Positions 35,046 through 43,768 of a stretch of 64,000 nucleotides of DNA are shown here, piece by piece; the stretch's first letter is position 1, and each line of letters begins with the position of its first letter. This DNA comes from Rhodocyclaceae bacterium (GTDB lineage Bacteria; Pseudomonadota; Gammaproteobacteria; Burkholderiales; Rhodocyclaceae): assembly GCA_016721505.1 (NCBI GenBank), contig JADKHX010000003.1:248001-312000 (forward strand). The letters run 5' to 3'. The position numbers were made by a program, and so were the translations under genes. The notes below the pieces were generated by a model. It did no database searches. It saw only the letters and a list, made by a program, of their open reading frames with translations, and was not told the DNA's origin.

Positions 35046-35130
35046 CGTTCGTGCGACAAGGCGTTCTGCTCCCCGCGATTACTTCACCGGCATTCCGGGG
35101 GGCGTTTCATTGGTCTGGCGGGTACCGTCG

Positions 35131-36837
35131 ATGAACCGGGTGGTGGTTGCTGTCGCTGTGATTGTCCTCGGGACCGTTGGGTACGCGGTGATTATGCTGT
35201 CAAACACGCAAAGCCCGCCGCCGATAACGGCGCTGGCGAAGCAGAGTTCAAACGCACGCAATCTGTTGTCGGACAAGATCATCCCCAACACTGATTTACC
35301 GCCTGATGGAACACGTTCGCTGTTCGATCACCTTGTGGCGCAGAACGATGGTTTGCCGTACCCGTTCGCCAAACTAATCGCGTTGTTGCGAGAGCAAAAC
35401 CCGGCCGGGCTTGACCCCGTCACCTTATTGATCCCGAATGGCCGCTCCTTACTCAAAGGTCAGGCCGACAACGCGCATCCGCGACTGGTGGTGGCGGCGG
35501 ATTACGATGGCAACAACACGCCGGTCGGATTGGGCAAAGCAACGCGCGGTGCGTTATTTCTTGGCTTTGTCGAGAATGCCAACGAGATTGAGGTGGTGAG
35601 CTACAACGAAGCGGCCGGGCGATTCGAATATCAATTGGTGCAGAACTATTGCAAGGGTTGTGTGCCGCGCATAGTGTATGCGCGGCGGGCAATTTGTCTG
35701 ACCTGCCATCAAGGCACGACGCCAATTTTCTCGCAGCGGCCATGGAACGAAACCAACGGACAGGAAGCCACCGCAGCAGCCATCCTGGCGGCGCGAGGCG
35801 ACAACAAGCCGTACCACGGCGTCGCGATTTCCCAGCCATTGGCGAACGCCGAGCGCTTTGACCAGCTGACAGATATAGGCAATTTTTACCACGTCAGCCA
35901 ACGACTTTGGATAGATGGTTGTGGCCCAGATGGCAACGAATGTCGGCGGCAAATGGTGCTGCTGGCACTGCAATACAGCGACAATCCGGGTGGCTTTGAC
36001 GCCGCGTCGAGTGATGCCAATCGCTTGCGCGAATTGCAGGCGCTGAGCTTTCCGAAAGAAGGCATCGGCGTGCCCGAGTCGGATTTGCAAAACCGGGATC
36101 CCATCGGCGAGAAGCAAGGCTTCAAAGGTTGGCTACGATCTTTGATCACGCGTGACTTCAAGTTGGGTGAAGGCGCCAAAGATAACGAGGATCTTTCGGC
36201 GTTTGAAAAGCTGCCGCCGCTCCGAGCCGAGCTTGATCCACTCAGCATCCGCTCGCCAAAGCAAAATCTGCGTGCCAACGATATCGACGGCGTCTATGGA
36301 CTGGCGCGTTTCTTCACTGAGTCCGACTCGAAAACTTTAGCGGAACACAACGGCAATTCGTCCGCCAAATTGTTGGCGAAAGTGCGTGCGTTACCGCCAG
36401 AAGTATTCGCCGCCAAACCGTTTTCGCGGGTCGCAATGATGCAAGTGCTGACGGGAAAGTCGTTTGAATATTGCTGCATCAAAACCGATGAAATGTCCCC
36501 ACCAGTCGCTTCAGGTGTGCCACCATTGGCAATCAAGTACCACCCTGAATTGCAGCCATTCGCCGATTACTGTTTTGCTTGCCATCGCGGCAATCCGGCC
36601 AAGCGTCTCAACTTCATGGCGGGTGATACTGAACAAGCGGTTTTGGACAGCATCAAGAAAAAAACCGAGATACGCGACGCGCTGGATTGGGAGCGCTATG
36701 CCAAGACGGACAAAGCGTCGAAATTGATGCCGCCGCGCGACTCGGCGCAATATCATGCGTTTGAAGAGGCAGGTGCTGTCGGGGAAAAGACGCGGGAGAA
36801 AATGCGCGAATTTGTGCCGGGAATGTTTAGTTTTTGA
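35131..36837 (+). CDS. Di-heme c-type cytochrome of unknown family
   Basis: A 568-residue protein starting at ATG 35131 (MNRVVVAVAVIVLGTVGYAV), with an N-terminal membrane anchor. Heme sites are CLTCH at 189-193 and CFACH at 481-485; both are followed by QG or RG. Additional cysteines occur in YCKGCVPR (about 175-178), CGPDGNEC and YCCIK. I do not recognise the family. It follows the 817-residue cytochrome by 85 bases and precedes a mono-heme protein, so the three probably form one redox chain. Confidence 0.7.
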   Translation: MNRVVVAVAVIVLGTVGYAVIMLSNTQSPPPITALAKQSSNARNLLSDKIIPNTDLPPDGTRSLFDHLVAQNDGLPYPFAKLIALLREQNPAGLDPVTLLIPNGRSLLKGQADNAHPRLVVAADYDGNNTPVGLGKATRGALFLGFVENANEIEVVSYNEAAGRFEYQLVQNYCKGCVPRIVYARRAICLTCHQGTTPIFSQRPWNETNGQEATAAAILAARGDNKPYHGVAISQPLANAERFDQLTDIGNFYHVSQRLWIDGCGPDGNECRRQMVLLALQYSDNPGGFDAASSDANRLRELQALSFPKEGIGVPESDLQNRDPIGEKQGFKGWLRSLITRDFKLGEGAKDNEDLSAFEKLPPLRAELDPLSIRSPKQNLRANDIDGVYGLARFFTESDSKTLAEHNGNSSAKLLAKVRALPPEVFAAKPFSRVAMMQVLTGKSFEYCCIKTDEMSPPVASGVPPLAIKYHPELQPFADYCFACHRGNPAKRLNFMAGDTEQAVLDSIKKKTEIRDALDWERYAKTDKASKLMPPRDSAQYHAFEEAGAVGEKTREKMREFVPGMFSF

Positions 36838-36861
36838 GTGGTAACGGTAAAGGGGAAAATG

Positions 36862-37704
36862 ATGCGCGAGACTGAAGCTGCCGTTGTAAATAACGGCGTG
36901 TCACCAGCACCAACTGGCGAGTTTGCCCGGCTTGGTGCGCGCACGCTGCTGGCGACATTGGGCTTGCTGCTGCTTGGCTACACGGTGATTGCACAAGCCA
37001 CCCCGTCATATGCCCGCGCCTACAAAACCCAATTCGGCTATAGCCCTTCATGCAATGCGTGCCACACCGAAGGCGGCGGAACGGCGCTCAATCCCTTTGG
37101 CAAAGCATTCAAGGGTGCCGGCAGGAATGACGCCGCGTTTGCCAAAATTGCTGCGTTGGATAGCGACGGTGATGGCGTAGCGAATACTGCAGAAGCGCAA
37201 GCCAAAGCCAACCCCGGCGACAAGAAATCGACACCGACGAGCCCCGGCGGTTGGCTGGATTTGGCCGCCATGATTCCTAAGGAAGTGCAAGCTGCGTTCC
37301 CCGGCGTTCAAAGTTGGTTGCCGCGCGACGCGGTGTTGACTGCCACCGATATTGCGACCGCCAAGACCATGGGCGCAAGTTTGAGCGCTGCTGACGAAAA
37401 CACTATTTACATTCCGGTCGAGAATCAGCGCCCGGCCGGGACGGCGTTGATCTTCCCGGTGACGTTTCAGGACAAGACGTTTTACTTGTTGATGACCACG
37501 GATAAAGCGCTGAAGATTTCGCAGGTCATCCCAATGAACACCAAGGCCTTGCCAGCCGCCAAGACGGCCAAAGCGTATGCGAACTTTGTCGGTGTCGCTG
37601 CCCAGTCGGTACCGGCAGCAGCAGGCAACACGCTGGATGACGCCATCACACGCGCCGTCAAGAATGCCGGTGTACTGTTGTATGTGCGACTGAAGGGCGC
37701 TTGA
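36862..37704 (+). CDS. Mono-heme c-type cytochrome with a calcium-binding loop
   Basis: A 280-residue protein. ATG 36862 has AGGGG at a good distance; GTG 36838 and ATG 36859 are alternatives. A repeat-derived stretch (NNGVSPAPTGEF, residues about 11-22) precedes the hydrophobic signal segment LLATLGLLLLGYTVIAQA, giving a long n-region. One heme site, CNACH at 64-68, is followed by an EF-hand or thrombospondin-type loop D100-S-D102-G-D104-G with E111. The C-terminal half matches nothing I know. It overlaps no gene; the next start is three bases on. Confidence 0.68.
   Translation: MRETEAAVVNNGVSPAPTGEFARLGARTLLATLGLLLLGYTVIAQATPSYARAYKTQFGYSPSCNACHTEGGGTALNPFGKAFKGAGRNDAAFAKIAALDSDGDGVANTAEAQAKANPGDKKSTPTSPGGWLDLAAMIPKEVQAAFPGVQSWLPRDAVLTATDIATAKTMGASLSAADENTIYIPVENQRPAGTALIFPVTFQDKTFYLLMTTDKALKISQVIPMNTKALPAAKTAKAYANFVGVAAQSVPAAAGNTLDDAITRAVKNAGVLLYVRLKGA
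36892..36920 (+). repeat. Short dispersed repeat at the 5' end of the mono-heme cytochrome gene
   Basis: AACGGCGTGTCACCAGCACC continues with AACTGGCGA and encodes NGVSPAPTGE. It sits between the start codon and the signal peptide core, using the same frame as in the DUF934 gene. Confidence 0.86.
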
Positions 37705-37706
37705 GC

Positions 37707-38516
37707 ATGCGTACAATTCGCCGCACGCTTGCTTTGCTTGGTGTTTTCGCCGCACTCACGTTTGGTGCCGCTAACGTCAACGCCGCTGATGCGGGCGCCA
37801 CTCCGACTACTGGCACCAGCGCCGTGGCGGCACCAGCAACGGCCAGCGCAGAGCCCGCCTTGGATTTTTTTGGTGACAAGCCAATAGCGGATGCAGCGTT
37901 GGTCCATGTGCCGCCACCCAAGCCACAATGGATGACGGTTGGTGGACCAATCGCGCTATTCCTCTTTTTCCTCACATTGATCTACGCGGTGTACAAACTC
38001 ATTCCGTTCCGTGAGACGCCTATTCATTTCGATCTGCACGACTTACCAGTGGCCGCCCAGCGCGGTATCGGCATGGCGGTCGTACTCTTCGGTTTCGCGT
38101 TCCTGTTCGGTGCCGCAGAAGTCCATTACCAACTCGGACTGCACGACACGGCTGAGGCCTATTTCCAACAAATGGGTGTCGGCAAACTAATCGCCATGAC
38201 GCACGCACACATGTTTGGATTTACCACCAGCTTTTTCATCATCGGCATACCATTCTCGCTGCATTTCCATCGGCTGCGCATCTACCAATGGATTTTCCCG
38301 CTCGGCCTCGCCGCCTCGCTCTGCGACATCATCGCGTGGTGGGGGCTCAAATTCGTGTCCGGTAATTTCGAGTTCATCACATGGATGTGTGGATTCATTT
38401 TCATGACCTGTTACGGCTGGATTTTGATCGGGCTCGTCCGTGTGATCTTTTTCCCGAAAATCCGCTGGGGCCCCGACTACATCAATGATGGAAAGAAAGC
38501 TGATTCCAGCGGCTAA
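37707..38516 (+). CDS. Exported and membrane-embedded protein of the cytochrome cluster, unknown function
   Basis: A 269-residue protein with a signal peptide (MRTIRRTLALLGVFAALTFG, cleavage near residue 26), an Ala/Thr-rich linker, then about five membrane segments (79-97, 121-138, 163-182, 194-213, 222-247). Histidines at the membrane, THAH (H166, H168) and HFH (H186, H188), could bind heme b or a metal. Start ATG 37707. It is the last of four genes; a quinone-linked or heme b membrane partner for the cytochromes is a reasonable guess, not a demonstrated role. Confidence 0.65.
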   Translation: MRTIRRTLALLGVFAALTFGAANVNAADAGATPTTGTSAVAAPATASAEPALDFFGDKPIADAALVHVPPPKPQWMTVGGPIALFLFFLTLIYAVYKLIPFRETPIHFDLHDLPVAAQRGIGMAVVLFGFAFLFGAAEVHYQLGLHDTAEAYFQQMGVGKLIAMTHAHMFGFTTSFFIIGIPFSLHFHRLRIYQWIFPLGLAASLCDIIAWWGLKFVSGNFEFITWMCGFIFMTCYGWILIGLVRVIFFPKIRWGPDYINDGKKADSSG

Positions 38517-38572
38517 GTGCCAGCGTTGGTCACTAAGCAATCAGTTCAATAAGCTACCAAGGAGCGAAACGG

Positions 38573-39199
38573 ATGATCGAGGTTTCGTGGTTGTTGTTTG
38601 TCTTTGCTTCACTTTTGCTGATAGTAACTCCCGGTCAGGACATGATTCTGGTCATGTCGCGCTCCATCGCGCAAGGTCCGGCCGCTGGCGTTGCCACGGC
38701 CGCCGGCGTGAGTGTTGGGCTGGTTGGCCACACTATCCTTGCCACTCTGGGACTTGGCGCAATCTTGCGTACCTCCGAATGGCTTTTTCTGGCACTCAAG
38801 CTTATTGGTGCTGCCTATCTGGTCTACCTTGGGGTACAACTGCTGCGGTCGAAGCAACATGAGCTTGCAATCGCTGGTGGTGCAACTCGCTCGCTGTGGC
38901 GGCTGTTCCTGGACGGTGCATTTTCAAACGTGACCAACCCGAAGATTGCCGTCTTTTACTTCGCCTTCCTGCCGCAGTTCGTGCTGCCCGGTGCCGCGCA
39001 TCCCACCTTGGCAGTCTTTGTCCTCGGCTTGGTGTTCGCCGGGCTGACTTTCCTGGTCAAAGGTCCGGTAGGTCTCGGCGCTGGAATGCTCTCTGGGTGG
39101 TTGCGCGAACATCCGAAAGCACTGACTTGGATCTATCGCAGCAGTGGTGCTGTGCTGCTTGGCCTTGGAATCAAGCTGGCATTCGAGCGGCGGCCGTAG
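38573..39199 (+). CDS. LysE/RhtB family amino acid exporter
   Basis: A 208-residue inner-membrane protein with about six segments. The SLLLIVTPGQDMILVMSRSIAQGPAAGVATAAGVSVGL region is the conserved PGP-like core of the LysE/RhtB family, and FLDGAFSNVTNPKIAVFYFAFLPQFV is the second signature. It exports amino acids or related metabolites; the substrate is unknown. ATG 38573 has AAGGAG nearby. Confidence 0.92.
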   Translation: MIEVSWLLFVFASLLLIVTPGQDMILVMSRSIAQGPAAGVATAAGVSVGLVGHTILATLGLGAILRTSEWLFLALKLIGAAYLVYLGVQLLRSKQHELAIAGGATRSLWRLFLDGAFSNVTNPKIAVFYFAFLPQFVLPGAAHPTLAVFVLGLVFAGLTFLVKGPVGLGAGMLSGWLREHPKALTWIYRSSGAVLLGLGIKLAFERRP

Positions 39200-39254
39200 A
39201 GGCAGGATTTTCAATGGGAAACACAATCGATTTCATTGTCCGGAGTCCTTGCAA

Positions 39255-39644
39255 ATGAAACATCTCATCTCGGCAATGTTGGTAATAGTTGCGATCATTC
39301 ATCTGTTACCGCTGTCGGGCGTCCTGAGTAGCGAACGCTTGACTGCGCTTTACGGCTTGAACTTCAACGAACCAAACTTGGCGATCCTGATGCGCCATCG
39401 CGCCGTGCTTTTCGGCATTCTTGGCGTGTTCTTGCTTTTCGCCGCGTTTCATCCATCGCTGCAATTGGCTGCATTCATTATGGGTTTTGTCAGCGTCACT
39501 TCTTTCCTTTGGCTGGCTTGGTCTGTCGGCGATTACAACGCTCAGGTCGCTCGCGTGTTCGTCGCAGACATCGTGGCCTTGGTGTGCCTAGTGGTCGGCT
39601 TGGGAGCCTATTTTTTTATTGGAACGGGTGAGTTAAAAGGCTAG
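39255..39644 (+). CDS. Small integral membrane protein, unknown function
   Basis: A 129-residue protein with four hydrophobic segments, starting at ATG 39255 (MKHLISAMLVIVAIIHLLPL). The longer upstream frame overlaps the LysE gene and is less likely. I recognise the ILMRHRAVLFGILG segment as typical of a family of small membrane proteins without known function. Likely cotranscribed with the exporter. Confidence 0.72.
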   Translation: MKHLISAMLVIVAIIHLLPLSGVLSSERLTALYGLNFNEPNLAILMRHRAVLFGILGVFLLFAAFHPSLQLAAFIMGFVSVTSFLWLAWSVGDYNAQVARVFVADIVALVCLVVGLGAYFFIGTGELKG

Positions 39645-39743
39645 CTAGGGTACTAAATCGTGATCCGTCCATAAAGATTCGATCTAGCGCGTAGCAACTG
39701 AACCTCCGTCGTTTGAACCGGGTCCGTTAAATCAACGCGAAAA

Positions 39744-40910
39744 TCAATTCGGTCTCAACCGCAACAACTCGCCATCGGCGCTATCGGTCAGCACATAGAT
39801 CAATCCATCGGGACCGACGCGGACATCGCGGATGCGCTTTTTTAGATTGCCGATTAGTCGCTCTTCTTCTATCAGCAAATCACTGTCTTTGCCTTTGCGT
39901 AGACGACTGATGGATTTAGCGGCGAGTGCGCCGACGAGTAATTTCCCGTTCCAATCTGGAAAGATCTCGCCACGGTAAACGGCGAGGCCGGAAGGTGCAA
40001 TTGACGGCACCCAGATGAAGCTTGCGCGCTGCATGCCGGGCGCAAAGGCGCGCTCAGAAATGATACTGCCGTCGTAATCGACGCCGTGGGTAAGCAGCGG
40101 CCAACCGTAGTTAGCACCAGCGACCAATAGATTGACTTCATCGCCACCACGCGGACCGTGTTCGTGCAACCAAATTTCACCGGTCGTGATGTCGCGCGTC
40201 AAACCTTGTGCGTTGCGATGACCGTAGGTCCAGATTTCGGGCAATGCCTTGGGTGTTTTGACGAAAGGATTCTCGGCAGCAGCGCGGCCTTCCTTGTCAA
40301 GACGTAAAGTTTTGCCCAGGTGCGAGCCCAAGTCTTGGGCGGCGGCTTTGTAATTAAAGCCGTCGCCGATTGTCAGCAGCAGGGATTTGTCGGGCAGAAA
40401 AAGCATTCTTCCGCCGGGGTGTTTTGGCTCGGCTTTATCCGGCTTGGAGCGAAAAATCACACGACCTTCGACCAATTGATTGTCCACCAATCGCGCCTTC
40501 CAGATCGCTGTGTGGTTGGCCGTCTTTTCACCTTCGACAAATGAAATATAGATAAGGCGATTACTGTTGAAGTCGGGGTCGAGGGCGATATCAAGAATGC
40601 CGCTGTCGGATATTTGCAATGGTGATGGTGGGCCGCCTTCAATGAATTGCTTTGAGAGCGCGCCGTTTTTCCACAAGCGCATGCCGCCATGTTTTTCGCT
40701 GATAAGGATTTCATCTTTGCCGACGAAAGCCAGACTCCACGGACTCTTTAGTCCACTGGCAAGCTGCTCAATTTTGACCGATTCTGTGTTCGGGATTATC
40801 AGTTGATTGATCAGTGCGACTGGCGTTGGTGGCGCTTTGGTTTGAGCCTGCACTAGGCCAAACAATACAGAAAAAAATGTGACGACGAGAGTTTTGGTCG
40901 AGATGTTCAT
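39744..40910 (-). CDS. PQQ-dependent aldose sugar dehydrogenase (YliI-like)
   Basis: A 388-residue periplasmic beta-propeller enzyme that oxidises sugars at the expense of PQQ. ATG 40910 gives a clean signal peptide (MNISTKTLVVTFFSVLFGLVQAQ). The family signature is LASGLKSPWSLAFVGKDEILISEKHGGMRLW, and GHRNAQGLTRDITTGEIWLHEHGPRGGDEVN carries the expected catalytic histidine and cofactor contacts. No PQQ synthesis genes lie in the window. Single gene, convergent with the small membrane protein gene. Confidence 0.9.
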   Translation of the reverse strand: MNISTKTLVVTFFSVLFGLVQAQTKAPPTPVALINQLIIPNTESVKIEQLASGLKSPWSLAFVGKDEILISEKHGGMRLWKNGALSKQFIEGGPPSPLQISDSGILDIALDPDFNSNRLIYISFVEGEKTANHTAIWKARLVDNQLVEGRVIFRSKPDKAEPKHPGGRMLFLPDKSLLLTIGDGFNYKAAAQDLGSHLGKTLRLDKEGRAAAENPFVKTPKALPEIWTYGHRNAQGLTRDITTGEIWLHEHGPRGGDEVNLLVAGANYGWPLLTHGVDYDGSIISERAFAPGMQRASFIWVPSIAPSGLAVYRGEIFPDWNGKLLVGALAAKSISRLRKGKDSDLLIEEERLIGNLKKRIRDVRVGPDGLIYVLTDSADGELLRLRPN

Positions 40911-40988
40911 GGCTGAAAGTCTCCGAAATCGATCAGGCAAAGCAATACCAATGGCGTTCGGTCAGCAAGCCGGAATTGCGCCTTACAA

Positions 40989-41084
40989 CGGCGGCGGAAC
41001 TGGGGTTTCGCTAAGCATTGCTTAGCGCCTGTGGAGCGGCTGCGCTGTACTAAGCCCAGACTCCACACCAGCACCAACTGACGA
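40989..41084 (+). repeat. Long dispersed repeat (96 bp) at the 3' end of yjgA
   Basis: Modules in order: CGGCGGCGGAACTGGGGTTT, hairpin A with a changed pair (CGCTAAGCATTGCTTAGCG), CCTGTGGAGCGG, a decayed hairpin B, ACTCCAC, and ACCAGCACCAACTGACGA. In the gene (minus strand) the changed A arm gives the stop codon TAA at 41022-41024, so the last 20 or so residues of YjgA are repeat-derived. Confidence 0.9.
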
Positions 41085-41639
41085 ATCAGCAGCTGTATCA
41101 GCCGCAGTTGCGCTTTCCAACAAATCCCGCAGTTCCCGAAATAACTCCCGAAACGACTTTGGTGGCTTTTTCAATTCAGCTTCCTTCAAAGCATTGCGCC
41201 GCAATTGGCGCAAGCGCTGGATGTCGGCTTGCGGATAATCCTCGGCAAGTTGCGCAAAGCCGGTTTCATCGGCCATCAGGCGCGTGCGTAAGGCTTCCAG
41301 TCGGTGTTGGCGTGCAGTCGAGGCGACCGAAGCGCCTTTGACTTCATCGATGGCGGCTTGCAGGGGTTCGACCTCGGCAGTGCGCATCAGCTTGCCGATG
41401 AACTGCATTTGTCGGCGACGGCCTTCGTGCGCGGTAATTCGTTGGGCGGCCAAAATCGCGTCTTTAAGGCGTTCCGGCATCTCGATTTTGGCAATTCGCT
41501 CTTTAGACAGTGCCACCAATTCCTCGCCCAAGTCCTGCAACGCGGTGCTTTCACGCTTTCTTTGCGATTTACTAGGGCCGTCCCATTCCAAATCGGCCTC
41601 GTTTTCGGTCTCAGCGGGTAATATCGTGGTCTTCTTCAT
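41022..41639 (-). CDS. yjgA: YjgA/DUF615 ribosome-associated protein with repeat-derived C-terminus
   Basis: DUF615 proteins associate with late 50S assembly intermediates. The 205-residue product starts at ATG 41639 (MKKTTILPAETENEADLEWDGPSKSQRKRES) and has the LEELGEELVALSKERIAKIEMPERLKDAI-type block and a long helical core ending in FRELFRELRDLLE. The tail VGAGVESGLSTAQPLHRR is encoded by a copy of the long repeat, which also supplies the stop codon, replacing or extending the normal C-terminus. Divergent from pmbA, 15 bases away. Confidence 0.9.
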   Translation of the reverse strand: MKKTTILPAETENEADLEWDGPSKSQRKRESTALQDLGEELVALSKERIAKIEMPERLKDAILAAQRITAHEGRRRQMQFIGKLMRTAEVEPLQAAIDEVKGASVASTARQHRLEALRTRLMADETGFAQLAEDYPQADIQRLRQLRRNALKEAELKKPPKSFRELFRELRDLLESATAADTAADSSVGAGVESGLSTAQPLHRR

Positions 41640-41654
41640 CGTAAGGATTGTCGC

Positions 41655-43004
41655 ATGATGCCGGTCGCGACTCAAAATTTTGGCCATTCGCAGGACGAAT
41701 TGCGCGAACTCGCGGGCGTGGTGCTTGATCACGCCCGTGCTGAGGGCGCGACCGATTGCGAAGTCGATGTCTCTGAAGGTTTCGGCCAGTCGGTCAGCGT
41801 GCGGCGGCAGGAAGTCGAAACGCTGGAGTACAACCGTGACAAAGGCCTCGGTGTCACCGTTTATCTTGGACAGCGGCGCGGACACGCGAGCAGTTCCGAT
41901 TTTTCGTTGACGGCGATTCATGCCACGGTCGATGCGGCCCTGGCGATTGCGCGGTTTACCGCTGAAGATAGCTGCGCGGGCTTGCCCGACCCCAAGCTGT
42001 TTGCCAAAAAGCCGATGGAGCTGGAACTGTTTCACCCGTGGAACATTTCGATCGCCGATTCAATTGCAATGGCGCAGCGCTGCGAACAAGCCGCATTTGA
42101 TGTCAGCCCGCTGATCAAGAATTCTGAAGGCGCCAGCGTCTCAGCGCAGCAATCACATTTCATCTCGGCCAATAGCTTAGGATTTATGGCTGGATTTGCC
42201 ACGTCGCGCCACTCCATTTCATGCTCGGTAATTGCTGGCAAAGGCCAGGATATGCAGCGCGACGATTGGTATGTTAGCCAGCGCAACGCAGCTAACTTTC
42301 CGGCGGTCGAGCGAGTCGGCGAATACGCAGCGCGGCGCGCGTTATCGCGGTTGAAGCCACGAAAACTCAAGACGCGCAAATCCCCGGTGGTGTTTGAAGC
42401 CGCGCTTGCGGTAGGTTTGATTGGCAGCTTTGTGCATGCGGTTTCCGGCGGTGCGCTGTATCGCAAAACTAGCTTCTTGCTCGGTTCTTTGGGCAAACCT
42501 ATTTTTCCCGATTTTGTTCAAATCAGCGAACGTCCACATCTTAAAGGTGCGTTTTCATCTTCGCCCTTTGATGACGATGGTGTGGCCACCAAAGACCGCG
42601 AAGTGGTCAAAAGCGGTGTCGTCTCGGGCTACTTTTTGTCGACTTATTCGGCGCGCAAACTCGGCATGCGCACGACGGCAAATGCGGGCGGCGCACACAA
42701 TCTATTGGTGCGTTCGGGCGATTGCGATTTGCCCGCCTTGCTACGCAAAATGGGTACCGGATTGCTGGTCACCGAATTGATGGGGCAGGGCGTGAACTAC
42801 GTCACTGGCGATTACTCGCGCGGCGCGGCGGGCTATTGGGTTGAGAATGGCCAAATTGCTTATCCGGTGCACGAGATTACGATTGCCGGAAATCTCAAGA
42901 CCATGTTCAAAGGCATCGTCGCGATTGGCAAAGACATCGAAACGCGCGGCTCAAAACAAGTCGGCTCGATACTAATCGACCAGATGACGATAGCGGGAAG
43001 TTAG
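41655..43004 (+). CDS. pmbA: Metalloprotease PmbA/TldE
   Basis: PmbA forms a TldD/TldE complex that breaks down or matures small peptides such as microcins. The 449-residue product has TldE features: VDVSEGFGQSVSVRRQEVETLEYNRDKGLGVTVY near residue 40, and the C-terminal half with GQGVNYVTGDYSRGAAGYWVENG. Start ATG 41655 or 41658. No tldD lies in this window. Divergent with yjgA, a common pairing in betaproteobacteria. Confidence 0.93.
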   Translation: MMPVATQNFGHSQDELRELAGVVLDHARAEGATDCEVDVSEGFGQSVSVRRQEVETLEYNRDKGLGVTVYLGQRRGHASSSDFSLTAIHATVDAALAIARFTAEDSCAGLPDPKLFAKKPMELELFHPWNISIADSIAMAQRCEQAAFDVSPLIKNSEGASVSAQQSHFISANSLGFMAGFATSRHSISCSVIAGKGQDMQRDDWYVSQRNAANFPAVERVGEYAARRALSRLKPRKLKTRKSPVVFEAALAVGLIGSFVHAVSGGALYRKTSFLLGSLGKPIFPDFVQISERPHLKGAFSSSPFDDDGVATKDREVVKSGVVSGYFLSTYSARKLGMRTTANAGGAHNLLVRSGDCDLPALLRKMGTGLLVTELMGQGVNYVTGDYSRGAAGYWVENGQIAYPVHEITIAGNLKTMFKGIVAIGKDIETRGSKQVGSILIDQMTIAGS

Positions 43005-43008
43005 CCGC

Positions 43009-43722
43009 GTGGAACTTGAGCGCCTGCTACGCTCGCAAGGTTTCGGCAGTCGCCCTGATTGTCGCGAGCTGGTTCGCAATGGACGCGTGGCCATCAACAG
43101 CGAAATCTGCGACGATCCTTACGCAGAATTTAATCCCGAAAATTTGGAATTCGCCGTCGACGGCGTTAGGTGGCGATACACGGAAAAAGTCTATCTGGTG
43201 ATGAATAAACCCGGCGGTTATGAAGTCTCGCACCAGCCACATCATCATCCCAGTGTATTTGAACTGCTGCCCAAACCATTGCTCACACGCGGCGTGCAAG
43301 CCGTCGGTCGCCTTGACGAAGACACCACCGGCCTGCTGCTGTTCACCGATGATGGTCAATTTATTCACCGTTACACCTCGCCGAAGAAATTGATTCCCAA
43401 GGTCTATCGTGTGACCACCAAGCACGCTATTGATGAGGTGCAAATTGCCGACTTGCTCGCCGGTGTGGTGCTCAACGACGAACCCAAACCAATTGCTGCG
43501 GTTGCCGCAGAAATTGTTAGCGATTGCGTGCTTAAACTCACCGTCACCGAGGGGAAATATCACCTCGTCAAACGTATGATCGCCGCCGTGAGCAATCGCG
43601 TTGAAGCCCTCCATCGCGAGGCAATAGGCGGCTTGAGTTTGCCAGCGGATATTGCAGTTGGGCAATGGCGATTTCTGAGCGCTGCCGAGATTCGTGCATT
43701 GACGCAAACCCATTGTGCTTAA
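43009..43722 (+). CDS. rsuA: 16S rRNA pseudouridine synthase RsuA-type (GTG start)
   Basis: The 237-residue product has an S4-like RNA-binding start (MELERLLRSQGFGSRPDCRELVRNGRVAING-like) and the RsuA/RluB/E/F catalytic motif VGRLDEDTTGLLLFTDDG, whose aspartate (D105 or so) is the active residue. The MNKPGGYEVSHQ segment and length favour RsuA (U516) over RluE. GTG at 43009, five bases after pmbA, so the two may be cotranscribed. Confidence 0.9.
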   Translation: MELERLLRSQGFGSRPDCRELVRNGRVAINSEICDDPYAEFNPENLEFAVDGVRWRYTEKVYLVMNKPGGYEVSHQPHHHPSVFELLPKPLLTRGVQAVGRLDEDTTGLLLFTDDGQFIHRYTSPKKLIPKVYRVTTKHAIDEVQIADLLAGVVLNDEPKPIAAVAAEIVSDCVLKLTVTEGKYHLVKRMIAAVSNRVEALHREAIGGLSLPADIAVGQWRFLSAAEIRALTQTHCA

Positions 43723-43768
43723 TTAAGTAGTAAGCCACACGTCAGTGAACCTGTGCCAATATGCTGAG

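Noticed and set aside
36838..36861. GTG 36838 as the start of the mono-heme cytochrome
   Set aside because: It has no ribosome binding site and overlaps the previous stop, while ATG 36862 has AGGGG at a good distance.
37795..37860. An extra copy of the short repeat in the signal-linker of the membrane protein gene
   Set aside because: GGCACCAGC and GGCACCAGCAAC look similar but lack the CACCAACTGG core; this is an Ala/Thr-rich linker with chance similarity.
40989..41084. The YjgA long repeat as a rho-independent terminator
   Set aside because: It contains stems but no T-run on either strand, and most of it is translated.
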